Shown here: positions 49,201 to 55,902 of the stretch, one piece after another
Layout of the letters: each line of letters starts with the position of its first letter
How positions within the stretch are numbered: the first letter of the stretch is position 1
NCBI GenBank assembly: GCA_003216415.1
Contig: QCIY01000002.1
Span: 97,075-161,074 of the forward strand
Direction: 5' to 3'
DNA from: Prochlorococcus sp. AG-402-O16
GTDB taxonomy: Bacteria; Cyanobacteriota; Cyanobacteriia; PCC-6307; Cyanobiaceae
Length of the DNA: 64,000 nt
The notes under the pieces: model-generated
The model's database searches: none
What the model saw: only the letters and a program-made list of their open reading frames with translations
What the model was told of the DNA's origin: nothing
Position numbers and translations under genes: made by a program

Positions 49201-49840
49201 ACCTTTCTTGTCTTTCAAAAACGTCGTTTAATTTTGCATTAGTTTGTTCTATCCTTGTATCAAAAAGTGCGACTCCTGCTAATTCATCAATAAGATTTCT
49301 TCTTTCCTTATTGTTCATTGATACTATTCTTGTTACATCACCCTGCATAACAACGTTGCTGCCCTCGGGATCAACACTAATATCCCTTAATATTCTCTGT
49401 ATTTGTTGTAAAGTACATTGTTTTCCATCAGAAGTATAAGTCGAAGCATAAGAACCGCCAGGCATAAGCCTTAATTTTCTTGATACTACCCATTCTTTTT
49501 GACCCTTATTAAGAGAAATTTCTTCTTCTTCTAATTCCAAGGGCGGAAGGTCCTCTCTAGGAGACCAATCTTGAATATTAAATTTTACCGATACAAATGT
49601 TTCTGATGATTTACCCTCTTTAACTTTGGAGTTATTTATTAGATCTGGCAATCTTTCTGCCCTCATTCCTCTACTATTCGCTAAACCTAGACAAAATAAA
49701 ATTCCATCTAAAATATTACTTTTCCCAGAACCGTTAGGCCCAGTAACAACTGTAAAACCCTCTTCAAGGGGAATTTTTACAATTCCCCCAAAAGATTTAA
49801 AATTTTCAAACTCGACCTGATTGATATGTACCAATCTCAA
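46250..49840 (-). CDS. smc: Chromosome segregation protein SMC
   Basis: Condensin ATPase that organises and segregates the chromosome; 1196 residues. Head: Walker A GPNGSGKSN near 34-42 and VMQGDVTRIVSMNNKERRNLI. Long coiled coils (about 170-500 and 680-1000) flank the hinge (LEAGLEGIHGYVAQLGEV to LEVSGAITGGSK). C-terminal head: signature LASMSGGEKSLTALSFLFAL and Walker B PFYALDEVDSFLDGINVE. ScpA and ScpB are not in the window. Confidence 0.96.
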   Translation of the reverse strand: MRLVHINQVEFENFKSFGGIVKIPLEEGFTVVTGPNGSGKSNILDGILFCLGLANSRGMRAERLPDLINNSKVKEGKSSETFVSVKFNIQDWSPREDLPPLELEEEEISLNKGQKEWVVSRKLRLMPGGSYASTYTSDGKQCTLQQIQRILRDISVDPEGSNVVMQGDVTRIVSMNNKERRNLIDELAGVALFDTRIEQTNAKLNDVFERQERCEILENELQSGKNKLEKECEKAKRYKELKAKLLQIMELEKILIFDKQVKHIESIEKKETEIEKNKILFNEKKESINKEISVLEGAFKIIVDELKEKGEDKLIKVNSDIGSINSSLRELDRISSLNKEEGIKLQKQRDEIAISKRNIDSEKMRHENFDDNLLIKLNLQIDDLTSKHKLSRKKLSDAAGESGEFSKQSIKLNSELESIKNKINPLEIKKRKVEEETIQNNIQKNEISSQIGALASEKQKLLEGNQIKKETFDINNNNLASNSLEINSLKNEIDLLTKTKLRLNNEQLKLEKDLSRFESRKETLNESRGSYALRILLEAGLEGIHGYVAQLGEVSEKNRYALEIAAGNRLGQIVVDNDHIAAKAIEILKKKKAGRLTFLPLNRFKSQNKNYAISRFENNREIGFIDKAINLITFDDIYSDIFRYVFGDTLVFSDLASARLSKQKIRLVTLGGELLEVSGAITGGSKLNKDLAFRFGINNDLDDSSPIKERLMVIKEALKESNNDFIIKNNRLNKLNSYRSQIIQEYASFNKEIEVNKNSLEVVMQRIEDCNLRLNKLDSANNLLAEELDRLKNELKPHHYKFDQLKIILQENYKKNQKSSLIAFNNDFNNLDKKLELLTKERDTLLDKKNQFALNKERINNSLKIILLQEKNLQESVKELSVAHSEWIEKRDKFKKDLLALDKQRNSLEEDLGLLRRKRDELNSSISNKRQEYNNYLLKLEYLERDIHSLIEEMRSEKIKLENYKKDLPNPYPEFGEYEGKSLEFLQSEISIINAKLQSLEPVNMLALDELEELIERLNGLREKLEILSNERSELLLRIETVSTMRQEAFMQAFTEVDKHFREIFANLSDGDGFLQLENPNFPLEGGLTLVAHPKGKNIRRLASMSGGEKSLTALSFLFALQKYKPSPFYALDEVDSFLDGINVERLSKLITNQSSNAQFIVVSHRRPMISASERTIGVAQARGASTQVVGLPNAA

Positions 49841-49916
49841 GTCTCAATAGCTAAATAAGAATAACTAATTTGAAAAAATTCTCAATAGAAATATTACGAT
49901 TATTTATAAATGAATA

Positions 49917-50279
49917 TTAATTATTTGTGCTCAATCTACAAAAATTACCCGAAATTTCAAACAAACCATAGAGAAGTTTACCGTCCAAAATGAATCGAAA
50001 ACATTCAGAGTCTAATTTATCAGATACATTTTGAAATATCCCATGATCGATTCTTTTTACAAAGCCTCGATTTCCAGAAAGTTCATATTCTCCTCTTGAT
50101 AGCCATACAAGTCTATGATTTGGCTGTTTAAAAATTTCTATAGAAGCTTGATTTAATAAAGGTATTTTTAAAAATTTCCAAGTTAAACAGTCTGTTCCAT
50201 TTTCAACAAGAAAATCATAATGAGTATCTAAAGAGCTAGTACAATAAACCTTATGTTCAAGCAAAACCCATTTGTTCAT
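49917..50279 (-). CDS. Stand-alone protein resembling the LigD 3'-phosphoesterase domain
   Basis: A 120-residue protein. THYDFLVEN matches the HYDFRLE core of the DNA-ligase-D phosphoesterase domain (PF13298-like): conserved His-Tyr-Asp, then a CLTWKF strand, then PNHRLVWL with a histidine at the place of the second metal ligand, YELSGNRGFVKRIDHGIF and a closing FRFILDGKLLYGLFEI. The order and spacing suggest the same small beta-barrel fold, but several arginines of the LigD site are missing. No Ku or ligase genes are nearby. Function inferred only weakly. Confidence 0.5.
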   Translation of the reverse strand: MNKWVLLEHKVYCTSSLDTHYDFLVENGTDCLTWKFLKIPLLNQASIEIFKQPNHRLVWLSRGEYELSGNRGFVKRIDHGIFQNVSDKLDSECFRFILDGKLLYGLFEISGNFCRLSTNN

Positions 50280-50362
50280 TATCTAGTTGATAAATAAATC
50301 GAATCTATTTTCAAAACAGAGTTGATATAAAGATATATTTTAATTAAAATAAATCCTTTTAT

Positions 50363-50518
50363 TTAATTACTTGCATCAGGGACAAATCTTAAGGCAATGA
50401 ATAGCAAACTTCCAGCTCCAGCTATAGCTGCTGCCACTAATCCAAAATCTGTAGGGATTGTGCGAGATGCAAAAATTAATGATGCAAATGTGGTATCCAT
50501 AATGAAATTTAAACTCAT
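50363..50518 (-). CDS. Small single-helix membrane protein, 45-51 residues
   Basis: The frame reads MDTTFASLIFASRTIPTDFG followed by a helix rich in small residues (LVAAAIAGAGSLLFIALR) and FVPDASN. The first ATG gives 51 residues; the second, six codons later, gives 45 and looks the more natural start. The profile resembles small photosystem subunits, but it does not match PsaI, PsaJ, PsaM, PsbN, PsbY or Psb30 as I remember them. I recognise it only as a picocyanobacterial small protein. Confidence 0.55.
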   Translation of the reverse strand: MSLNFIMDTTFASLIFASRTIPTDFGLVAAAIAGAGSLLFIALRFVPDASN

Positions 50519-50688
50519 TTAATAAATTCAGTAATAGCTTAACAAAACCTTCTTGCAGAACAGAGTAGATAAATAAAATGTAAATAAACTTTGATATGTT
50601 CTTATTCTATACAAATCGCACAAATCTTTAGATAAGGGTTCCAAATTAAGAAGATAGGGTCTAATCTTAAAATAAATAAGTTTTAATA

Positions 50689-51150
50689 ATGGAGACTTAT
50701 CATCCTCCCAAAGATGTAGAAGAAAAAGAAGATAACTCTGAACTTCCCGAAAAAGAAGTTATCTCAGAGAAATGGTTACTTGAAAAAATTGACAGTTTAA
50801 TACCTTTGATAAAAGAAAAATGGCCTACAATTGCTCATCAAACCATTGAAGCCACAAAAGGAAGTATTGATGATTTAGTGGAAGTAATAGCAAGCCATAC
50901 TGGAAGCTCCTCAGTTGGAATAAAAAGCCAACTAATTGAAATTATTGATTCAATTAAAGAAAATAAGTGGGAGATATCTGAGAAAATTGGACCTATTGAA
51001 AGTCAATTAGAAGAGTTATTAGAGGAACTTAATAATACACTGAGACCAAAAATAGAAAGCCCAATTAGAAAACAACCAATATTATCTATTGCTATTGCGG
51101 CCGGTATTGGGTTAATCATAGGAACTCTCCTAACCAGTGGTAGAAAATAA
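50689..51150 (+). CDS. DUF883/ElaB-like protein with C-terminal membrane anchor
   Basis: A 153-residue protein. An acidic, helical cytoplasmic part (repeated charged heptads, for example QLIEIIDSIKENKWEISEK and QLEELLEELNNTL) ends in one membrane helix (PILSIAIAAGIGLIIGTLLT) and SGRK. This topology, with the 'P-x-x-x-x-x-x-A-x-G-x-G-x-L-x-G-x-L-x-x-x-R' anchor, is that of YqjD/ElaB-type proteins, which tether stationary-phase ribosomes in E. coli. The next gene encodes a YqjE-like protein, matching the yqjD-yqjE arrangement. Confidence 0.7.
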   Translation: METYHPPKDVEEKEDNSELPEKEVISEKWLLEKIDSLIPLIKEKWPTIAHQTIEATKGSIDDLVEVIASHTGSSSVGIKSQLIEIIDSIKENKWEISEKIGPIESQLEELLEELNNTLRPKIESPIRKQPILSIAIAAGIGLIIGTLLTSGRK

Positions 51151-51151
51151 T

Positions 51152-51538
51152 ATGGAAAAACCAAAAAATAAAAACTTTGCAAATACCGCTTCAAGAATTT
51201 CAGCTATCGCAAGTTCAGTGATGGATTTGCATGTAAGAATAGCTCTTCAAGAAGTTGATAGAGAAAAAAGAAGATTGATTAGTGGCGGAATATTTTTGGC
51301 AATTGGAAGTACATTACTATTATTAGTTCTAATTTGCATCCATATTATTTTTTATCTTTTGCTGACGAACTATAATAATTTGAATACTGAATATAATTTA
51401 CTAATTATAATATTTATCGATTTATTTCTTGCAGGATTAAGTTTAAAGCTTGGGGGAAAATTAGCCAAGGGACCTTATCTTCCTCAAACATTAGAGGGTT
51501 TGGGCAAAACAACAAAAGCAGTTTTAGGCAAAAAATAA
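51152..51538 (+). CDS. YqjE-like (phage-holin-family) membrane protein
   Basis: A 128-residue protein with an N-terminal amphipathic region (RISAIASSVMDLHVRIALQE) and two membrane helices separated by a short polar loop (IFLAIGSTLLLLVLICIHII; YNLLIIIFIDLFLAGLSLKL). This is the YqjE/holin-superfamily III layout. The ATG one base after the upstream stop is chosen. Paired with the ElaB/YqjD-like gene, suggesting a two-protein envelope unit. Confidence 0.68.
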   Translation: MEKPKNKNFANTASRISAIASSVMDLHVRIALQEVDREKRRLISGGIFLAIGSTLLLLVLICIHIIFYLLLTNYNNLNTEYNLLIIIFIDLFLAGLSLKLGGKLAKGPYLPQTLEGLGKTTKAVLGKK

Positions 51539-51539
51539 A

Positions 51540-52664
51540 TTACCTTATTAAATACTTTATCCATCGGCAATCAATTCCCCCATTACTAACAGGAATTTTC
51601 AATGAGGATTTCATTTTCAAATATTTTGTTAGTTTTGGATTTCCACTAAGCAGCCAAAATTCCCAACCTGAAAAGTTATTTTTTAGGAAGATTCCCATTT
51701 GTTCATATAAATAAATTAATTCATTTTCATCTCCCAATTTTTTCCCATATGGAGGATTACATATAATTATCCCAGGTGTAAATTTTACTTGGAGTTCTAA
51801 AAAATCATGATTTATAATTTCAATATAATTTTCAAGTCCTGCCAATGAAGTGTTAACTTTCGCCTGCTCATAAACCTTTTTATTAATTTCGCAGCCTATG
51901 ATTTTTGGTAATTTTTCATAATTTATAATTTTATTTTTTGCTTTATTTTTTTCATCAAGATAAATATCTTTGCTGAAGTCCAACCAATTCTCAAAAAGAT
52001 AAACTTGATCAATATTTATAGGTGCTCCAAGCAATTGGTTAAGAGCCTCAATTAAAAAAGTTCCTGAGCCGCACATTAAGTCAATCAAAGGGACTTTACC
52101 ATTCCATTGAGTCATATTTATCAATCCAGAAGCTAAATTCTCTTTTAATGGCGCATTTCCAACTGCAGGTCTATAGCCTCTTTTATGTAAGCTCTCTAAA
52201 CTACTTTGTAGACTGATAGTCGCTTTATTATTATTTAAATGAAGATGAATAATAAAATCAGGATTATCTAAAGAAATATTTGATCTTTTATTCCAAACTT
52301 TCTGTTGCAAATCAGTTATAGAATTTTTAACTTCAAGAGCAGTAAAATGTGTATGACTTAATGAAGATGTTCTTCCTGTTACTTGAACATTAAATGTTTT
52401 TTCATAGTGCAACCAATCTAACCAATCAAATGAATCTCGAACCCCCTCATATAAGGATTGCTTGTCATAGCATTTAAAACTTGTAATTTCTCTATAAAAA
52501 CGAAAAGCTAATCTTGAATAAAAATGAACTCTGTAAAAAGTGGCATAATCACATTTAAAATTTATAAATCTTTTATAAGTATTAATATTTAACCCACCTA
52601 AATTTGATATTTCTTCAGCTAAGTATTGCTCTAGTCCCTCTGGAGCTGATGCTACTACATTCAT
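51540..52664 (-). CDS. THUMP-domain rRNA methyltransferase (RlmL N-terminal half type)
   Basis: A 374-residue SAM-dependent RNA methyltransferase. A ferredoxin-like/THUMP region comes first (VVASAPEGLEQYLAEEISNL and RTSSLSHTHFTALEVKNSI), followed by the methyltransferase domain with SAM motif LIDLMCGSGTFLIEALNQLL and catalytic IICNPPYGKKLG (NPPY, N2-guanine methylation). The E. coli RlmKL fusion has a second methyltransferase domain that is absent here. Probable target: 23S rRNA guanine equivalent to G2445. The ATG before NVVASAPEG is preferred over one 33 bases upstream. Confidence 0.87.
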   Translation of the reverse strand: MNVVASAPEGLEQYLAEEISNLGGLNINTYKRFINFKCDYATFYRVHFYSRLAFRFYREITSFKCYDKQSLYEGVRDSFDWLDWLHYEKTFNVQVTGRTSSLSHTHFTALEVKNSITDLQQKVWNKRSNISLDNPDFIIHLHLNNNKATISLQSSLESLHKRGYRPAVGNAPLKENLASGLINMTQWNGKVPLIDLMCGSGTFLIEALNQLLGAPINIDQVYLFENWLDFSKDIYLDEKNKAKNKIINYEKLPKIIGCEINKKVYEQAKVNTSLAGLENYIEIINHDFLELQVKFTPGIIICNPPYGKKLGDENELIYLYEQMGIFLKNNFSGWEFWLLSGNPKLTKYLKMKSSLKIPVSNGGIDCRWIKYLIR

Positions 52665-52725
52665 ATACGATAAAAACTTAATAAAAAAACTATTCAATAC
52701 TCATTTTGCCTGTCAGAATATAAAT

Positions 52726-52737
52726 GTCCAATTGGAC
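52726..52737. repeat. 12-base perfect palindrome at the 5' edge of the tmRNA locus
   Basis: GTCCAATTGGAC reads the same on both strands and sits just after a -10-like TATAAA (52719-52724) and just before the acceptor piece. It could be the 5' end of the transcript, an operator, or part of helix P2. No experiment-like evidence is available in the sequence. Confidence 0.4.
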
Positions 52738-52789
52738 TAGGTGATCTCAACCGATGTTTCGGACAGCGGTTCGATTCCGCTCAACTCCA
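52738..52789 (+). ncRNA. ssrA: tmRNA acceptor piece (permuted ssrA)
   Basis: The 3' part of tmRNA comes first on the chromosome. It contains a tRNA-like T-arm AGCGG-TTCGATT-CCGCT and the acceptor strand CAACTCC with discriminator A; CCA is not encoded. The strand pairs with GGGGTTG at the start of the coding piece, including a G3-U70 wobble, the identity element for alanyl-tRNA synthetase. The 5' end is approximate. Two-piece tmRNAs are known in this cyanobacterial clade. Confidence 0.9.
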
Positions 52790-52795
52790 CTTTTT

Positions 52796-52985
52796 GGGGT
52801 TGTAATGGTTTCGACGGGGCATAAGGAAGGTGACTGAAGCTGGCTCGGTTAGAGCAAAAACACAAACGCTAACAAAATCGTTAGTTTCTCCCGTCAAACA
52901 GCACCAGTTGCTGCTTGATCCTTAAGGAGATGGGGTTATGTCAGCCTTATCAACCAAATGATACAAGGAGTCTGGAAGGACTCCA
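52796..52985 (+). ncRNA. ssrA: tmRNA coding piece (permuted ssrA)
   Basis: Begins GGGGTTGTAATGGTTTCGAC, the classical tmRNA 5' end, only six bases after the discriminator base of the acceptor piece. It then carries the tag reading frame and pseudoknot-rich sequence and ends with a strong hairpin. In the mature molecule the piece pairs with the acceptor piece and rescues stalled ribosomes together with SmpB. The exact 3' end is uncertain. Confidence 0.92.
52868..52918 (+). other. tmRNA proteolysis-tag reading frame
   Basis: From the resume codon GCT the frame reads ANKIVSFSRQTAPVAA and stops at TGA. The AxxA-type ending (PVAA) is the recognition signal for ClpXP-type proteases. The tag matches what I remember for Prochlorococcus. 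Confidence 0.9.
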
Positions 52986-52992
52986 CTTTTTT
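52967..52992 (+). terminator. Hairpin plus T-run ending the tmRNA locus
   Basis: GGAGTC and GACTCC form a perfect 6-bp stem with the 6-base loop TGGAAG, followed by AC and six T residues. This fits a Rho-independent terminator and may also be the last helix of the coding piece. Confidence 0.7.
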
Positions 52993-53146
52993 AAATAACT
53001 AAGAAGTTGTAATAGATAATTTATTTATGTGTAAATATTGCTGCAATTACTTGTATTAAAAAGAATTTTTTTAATTTTATAAGTATAAATACTGAGAAGA
53101 TTAGCCTTAAATTAATTTATCTTATTAAAAACTCTAATCCTTTAAA

Positions 53147-53296
53147 ATGGACTCTAATAAAAACTTAAATGACTTGTTAATAAATCTCAAACCTAAAGTT
53201 ATAAGATTCACTGGTGAAAAATTCCCGACTGAACTATGGAATAATAGTTGGCAAATAAAAAAAAATAAAAAGATATCTAACCAAAAATTTACTTAA
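53147..53296 (+). CDS. Small basic protein, 49 residues
   Basis: Reads MDSNKNLNDLLINLKPKVIR, then FTGEKFPTELWNNSWQIKKN and a lysine-rich end. No membrane segment or signal peptide. It overlaps the stop codon of the convergent aldo/keto reductase by 4 bases. The coding case rests on the ATG, a compact fit to the gap, and a non-repetitive composition; I recognise no family. Confidence 0.4.
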   Translation: MDSNKNLNDLLINLKPKVIRFTGEKFPTELWNNSWQIKKNKKISNQKFT

Positions 53297-54276
53297 AAAC
53301 TAGAAAAAGGATTTTTAGGCATTTTTTTTAAACAATTTTTTGAAGCCTCCTGAAGTTCTATAAATTCATTTTTATTTAAATTCCACTTGAATACATTTGA
53401 TATATCTATAACTTGAGATTTTTTTCGCATTCCTACAAGTGGAATAGTCCCTTGATAACAACACCAATTAATTGCTACTTGAGCTTGAGAAACTGATCTT
53501 TGATTCGCAATTCTTTTAAGACTCCTCCGCAATTGATATGTTGGTTTTTTATAGTTTTCAAATAAAGCATTACGAATAAAACTCTTTTCTTTGTTTTCGT
53601 CTTTATTTGGATCAATACACAGTATTCCAAATGACAACGGACTATAAGCAAAGAATTCAATACTATTTTCTTCACAAATCTTTTTTACCTGATATTGTTT
53701 TTTTAAATCTGGAGCAAGTAAAGAAAACTGTATCTGAACGCTTTTTAGCCTCTGATCTCTTTTTGCCAAGAAATTAATTAATTTCGTCAACCTTTGAGGA
53801 CCTATATTTGATAAGCCTATTTGAAAATCAAACCCTTGATCTTTTAAATCGCAAAGATTATTCAACAGCCCTAATTCCTGCCAAGGATTGTATTTTGCAG
53901 TTGACCAATGCAATTGCACTATATCTATTTTATTGTTAAGTCTTTCTAAACTTTTTAAAAAAGGTTTATTAAAACCTCTTTCACCAATTCTCCAAGGATA
54001 AGGTGCAAGTTTGGTTGCTACTTGAATTCTTTTTTTTTTTGCAGAAGGAGTATCTAGTAAAAATTTGCCTATCAATGATTCACTTCTACCCTGAAGATTC
54101 CCAGTACCATAAGAATCTGCAGTATCAATCAGATCAAAACCTCTTTTCAATGATTCATTGTATGTCTCACGTAAATCATCGTCATTTGAAGATTTATAAT
54201 TCCAAAAAAACTTATTCCCCCAAGACCAAGTACCCAGTCCAATTCTTTTCTTCACTTGACTATTTAAATAAAGCAC
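53293..54276 (-). CDS. Aldo/keto reductase
   Basis: A 327-residue TIM-barrel NADPH-dependent oxidoreductase. Visible: LGTWSWGNKFFWNY at the start, FDLIDTADSYGTGNLQGRSE with the catalytic aspartate and tyrosine, VATKLAPYPWRIG with the lysine, VQLHWSTAKYNP with the histidine, and the cofactor region NWCCYQGTIPLVGMRKKSQV. It looks closest to the plant/cyanobacterial group related to pyridoxal reductase and YajO; substrate unknown. Confidence 0.9.
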   Translation of the reverse strand: MLYLNSQVKKRIGLGTWSWGNKFFWNYKSSNDDDLRETYNESLKRGFDLIDTADSYGTGNLQGRSESLIGKFLLDTPSAKKKRIQVATKLAPYPWRIGERGFNKPFLKSLERLNNKIDIVQLHWSTAKYNPWQELGLLNNLCDLKDQGFDFQIGLSNIGPQRLTKLINFLAKRDQRLKSVQIQFSLLAPDLKKQYQVKKICEENSIEFFAYSPLSFGILCIDPNKDENKEKSFIRNALFENYKKPTYQLRRSLKRIANQRSVSQAQVAINWCCYQGTIPLVGMRKKSQVIDISNVFKWNLNKNEFIELQEASKNCLKKMPKNPFSSF

Positions 54277-54408
54277 TTTATTTAAGATTATCTAATAATA
54301 TTGACCTCTTTAAAAATATTTCAAAAAATAAGTTTTAAAGCATAAAGAATCAATTCCTATTGACATTAGGAAATTATTCTCCAAAGTAAGAGAAATAAAA
54401 ATAAAAAA

Positions 54409-55080
54409 TTGTTCATTACCGTTTGCGGACAAAAAGGGGGTGTTGCCAAGACCTGCACAAGTATTCACCTTGCAAGTGTTTGGCATTCTGAAGGCAAAAA
54501 AGTTTGCATAGTCGATGCCGACAAGAATAGATCTGCATTAGCGTATTCATCTAGAGGCAATCTTCCATTTCCAGTTTTCCCAGTCAGTTCAGCTGCTAAA
54601 GCATCAAGATCATCAGAAATTGTAATAACTGATGGCCAGGCTAGCAGTGATCAAGAAGAACTTAAACACTTAGCTTATGGTTCAGATTTAGTTATCTTGC
54701 CTACAACTGCAAAAGCAAGATCAGTAGAATTAACAGTCGAACTAGCTAATTTATTAAGCAACTTAAAAGTTAACTATGCAGTAGTAATAGTAAAAGTTGA
54801 TTTTAGACAGCAAAAGGCAGCAAAACAAGCCAAAGCAGCTTTAGAAAATTTTGGTTTATATGTTTTTGATACATTTATACCCTTACTTTCAGCATTTGAT
54901 AAAGCGGAAGCCTCTGGGCGTGCTGTATTTGAAGCTGTAGACGATTTAGGTAGATCAGATCCTCGTCGAATGACGGGCTGGTCTGCTTATTGTTCAATTG
55001 CCTCACAAATTCCATGCCTGATTTCGAAGCCCTCATCCGACACCAACAACTTAAACAACCAACAACCAATCAGCGCTTAA
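54409..55080 (+). CDS. Orphan ParA/MinD-family ATPase
   Basis: A 223-residue ParA-type ATPase. The deviant Walker A is KGGVAKTC (K9-C16), with cysteine where most ParA have the second threonine or serine. VCIVDADKNRSALAYSSRG follows, and the Walker B-like DLVILPTTAKARSVE. No ParB or parS-like site is evident nearby, so it may be a chromosomal ParA-like protein that positions some other cargo. Start is TTG; no ATG lies upstream in frame. Overlaps the next gene by 67 bases. Confidence 0.82.
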   Translation: MFITVCGQKGGVAKTCTSIHLASVWHSEGKKVCIVDADKNRSALAYSSRGNLPFPVFPVSSAAKASRSSEIVITDGQASSDQEELKHLAYGSDLVILPTTAKARSVELTVELANLLSNLKVNYAVVIVKVDFRQQKAAKQAKAALENFGLYVFDTFIPLLSAFDKAEASGRAVFEAVDDLGRSDPRRMTGWSAYCSIASQIPCLISKPSSDTNNLNNQQPISA

Positions 55081-55256
55081 AAATAGTTGATTCTCCTGAC
55101 TTTGAAGAAGAAAAAAACGAAGAAACAATAATTACAAAATCTGGATTATTAGTTAATTTTTTTGGAGGTTTTATAGGTTCTGTAATTGGAACTTTAACAA
55201 TTCTATTTCTTTATATAAATGAATATCTACCATTAGATTTAATAAGACTTAAGTAG
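55014..55256 (+). CDS. Small protein with C-terminal membrane anchor
   Basis: An 80-residue protein whose ATG lies inside the end of the ParA-type gene in another frame. N-terminal half is polar (MPDFEALIRHQQLKQPTTNQ), then EEEKNE, then one membrane helix (LVNFFGGFIGSVIGTLTILF) and a short tail. The overlap implies coupled translation. It could be the membrane partner that localises the ATPase, but this rests on position only. Confidence 0.6.
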   Translation: MPDFEALIRHQQLKQPTTNQRLKIVDSPDFEEEKNEETIITKSGLLVNFFGGFIGSVIGTLTILFLYINEYLPLDLIRLK

Positions 55257-55365
55257 TATATTCGCTATTTATTTACACATATACGATTATGAATACACTC
55301 TTTTTTATTTAATTTAGTGATAGCAATCTATTAGAGAGATTATAAAAGAACAATATAAGTCACAC

Positions 55366-55395
55366 ACAAATCACATTAATCACATACAAATCACA
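55366..55395. repeat. Clustered AATCACA heptamers at the 3' end of the repeat-protein gene
   Basis: AATCACA occurs at 55369, 55378 and 55389; the longer ACAAATCACA is repeated exactly 20 bases apart (55366 and 55386). Two more copies of the heptamer, in the same orientation, occur upstream of the repeat-protein gene at 55728 and 55893. On the gene's strand they read TGTGATT. Confidence 0.5.
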
Positions 55396-55396
55396 C

Positions 55397-55699
55397 TCAA
55401 AATCCAAAGTCAGATTTATCCTGAACATATCCGTGACCCATTGGGTTGTGGTCCTGGATGTACCCTTGACCCATTGGGTTGTGGTCCTGAACATAACCGC
55501 TACCCATTGGGTTGTGTTTCTGAATATACCCTTGACCCATTGGGTTGTGGTCCTGGATATACCCTTGACCCATTGGGTTGTGCCTTTGATGGTACCCAGG
55601 ACCCATTGGATTATAAGATTCAGATTTAGCAGAAGGGTTAATTAAAATGAATCCACTTACAGTAAGAGCAACAGGAACTATAAATTTAGAGATTTTCAT
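55397..55699 (-). CDS. Secreted protein with six NPMGxGYxQxH repeats
   Basis: A 100-residue protein. Signal peptide: basic MKISK, a hydrophobic core (FIVPVALTVSGFILI), cleavage likely after SAKS. Then six tandem 11-residue repeats (residues 30-95) of the form N-P-M-G-x-G-Y-x-Q-x-H, with variable residues P/Q/S/H, H/I/V and R/D/K, and the end SDFGF. Each unit offers Met, Tyr, Gln and His side chains at fixed spacing. I recognise no family. No catalytic domain; a structural or metal-binding surface peptide is possible. Confidence 0.75.
   Translation of the reverse strand: MKISKFIVPVALTVSGFILINPSAKSESYNPMGPGYHQRHNPMGQGYIQDHNPMGQGYIQKHNPMGSGYVQDHNPMGQGYIQDHNPMGHGYVQDKSDFGF
55415..55612 (-). repeat. 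Six tandem 33-base coding repeats
   Basis: Exactly 198 bases, six units of 33, encode the NPMGxGYxQxH repeats. The plus strand shows the recurring CCCATTGGGTTGTG core. Some units are nearly identical at the DNA level, others carry several changes, so the array has been both copied and diversified while keeping the protein pattern. GC content is visibly higher than in flanking DNA. Confidence 0.85.
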
Positions 55700-55902
55700 T
55701 TTTCTTGCTGATTAGTTATCACAATCTAATCACACCATCTCAAAATGTACTACAAACACAATGATTTGTAATAGTGAACCTAATGCTTTTGAGTTATCGC
55801 AAACAAATCGCATTTCTTAAAGGTGAATATACGAAATAATACACAACTACTCCAAATCAATTGCTATTAGTACGTTTTAAAGATTATCAATAAATCACAC
55901 TT

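Noticed and set aside
55415..55612. CRISPR-like regular 33-base repeats
   Set aside because: There are no unique spacers; the units abut, keep one reading frame and encode an 11-residue protein repeat behind a signal peptide. No cas genes are near.
55433..55645. Open frames on the opposite strand across the repeat array
   Set aside because: They are antisense by-products of a repeat whose length is a multiple of three; they lack a signal peptide and family features.
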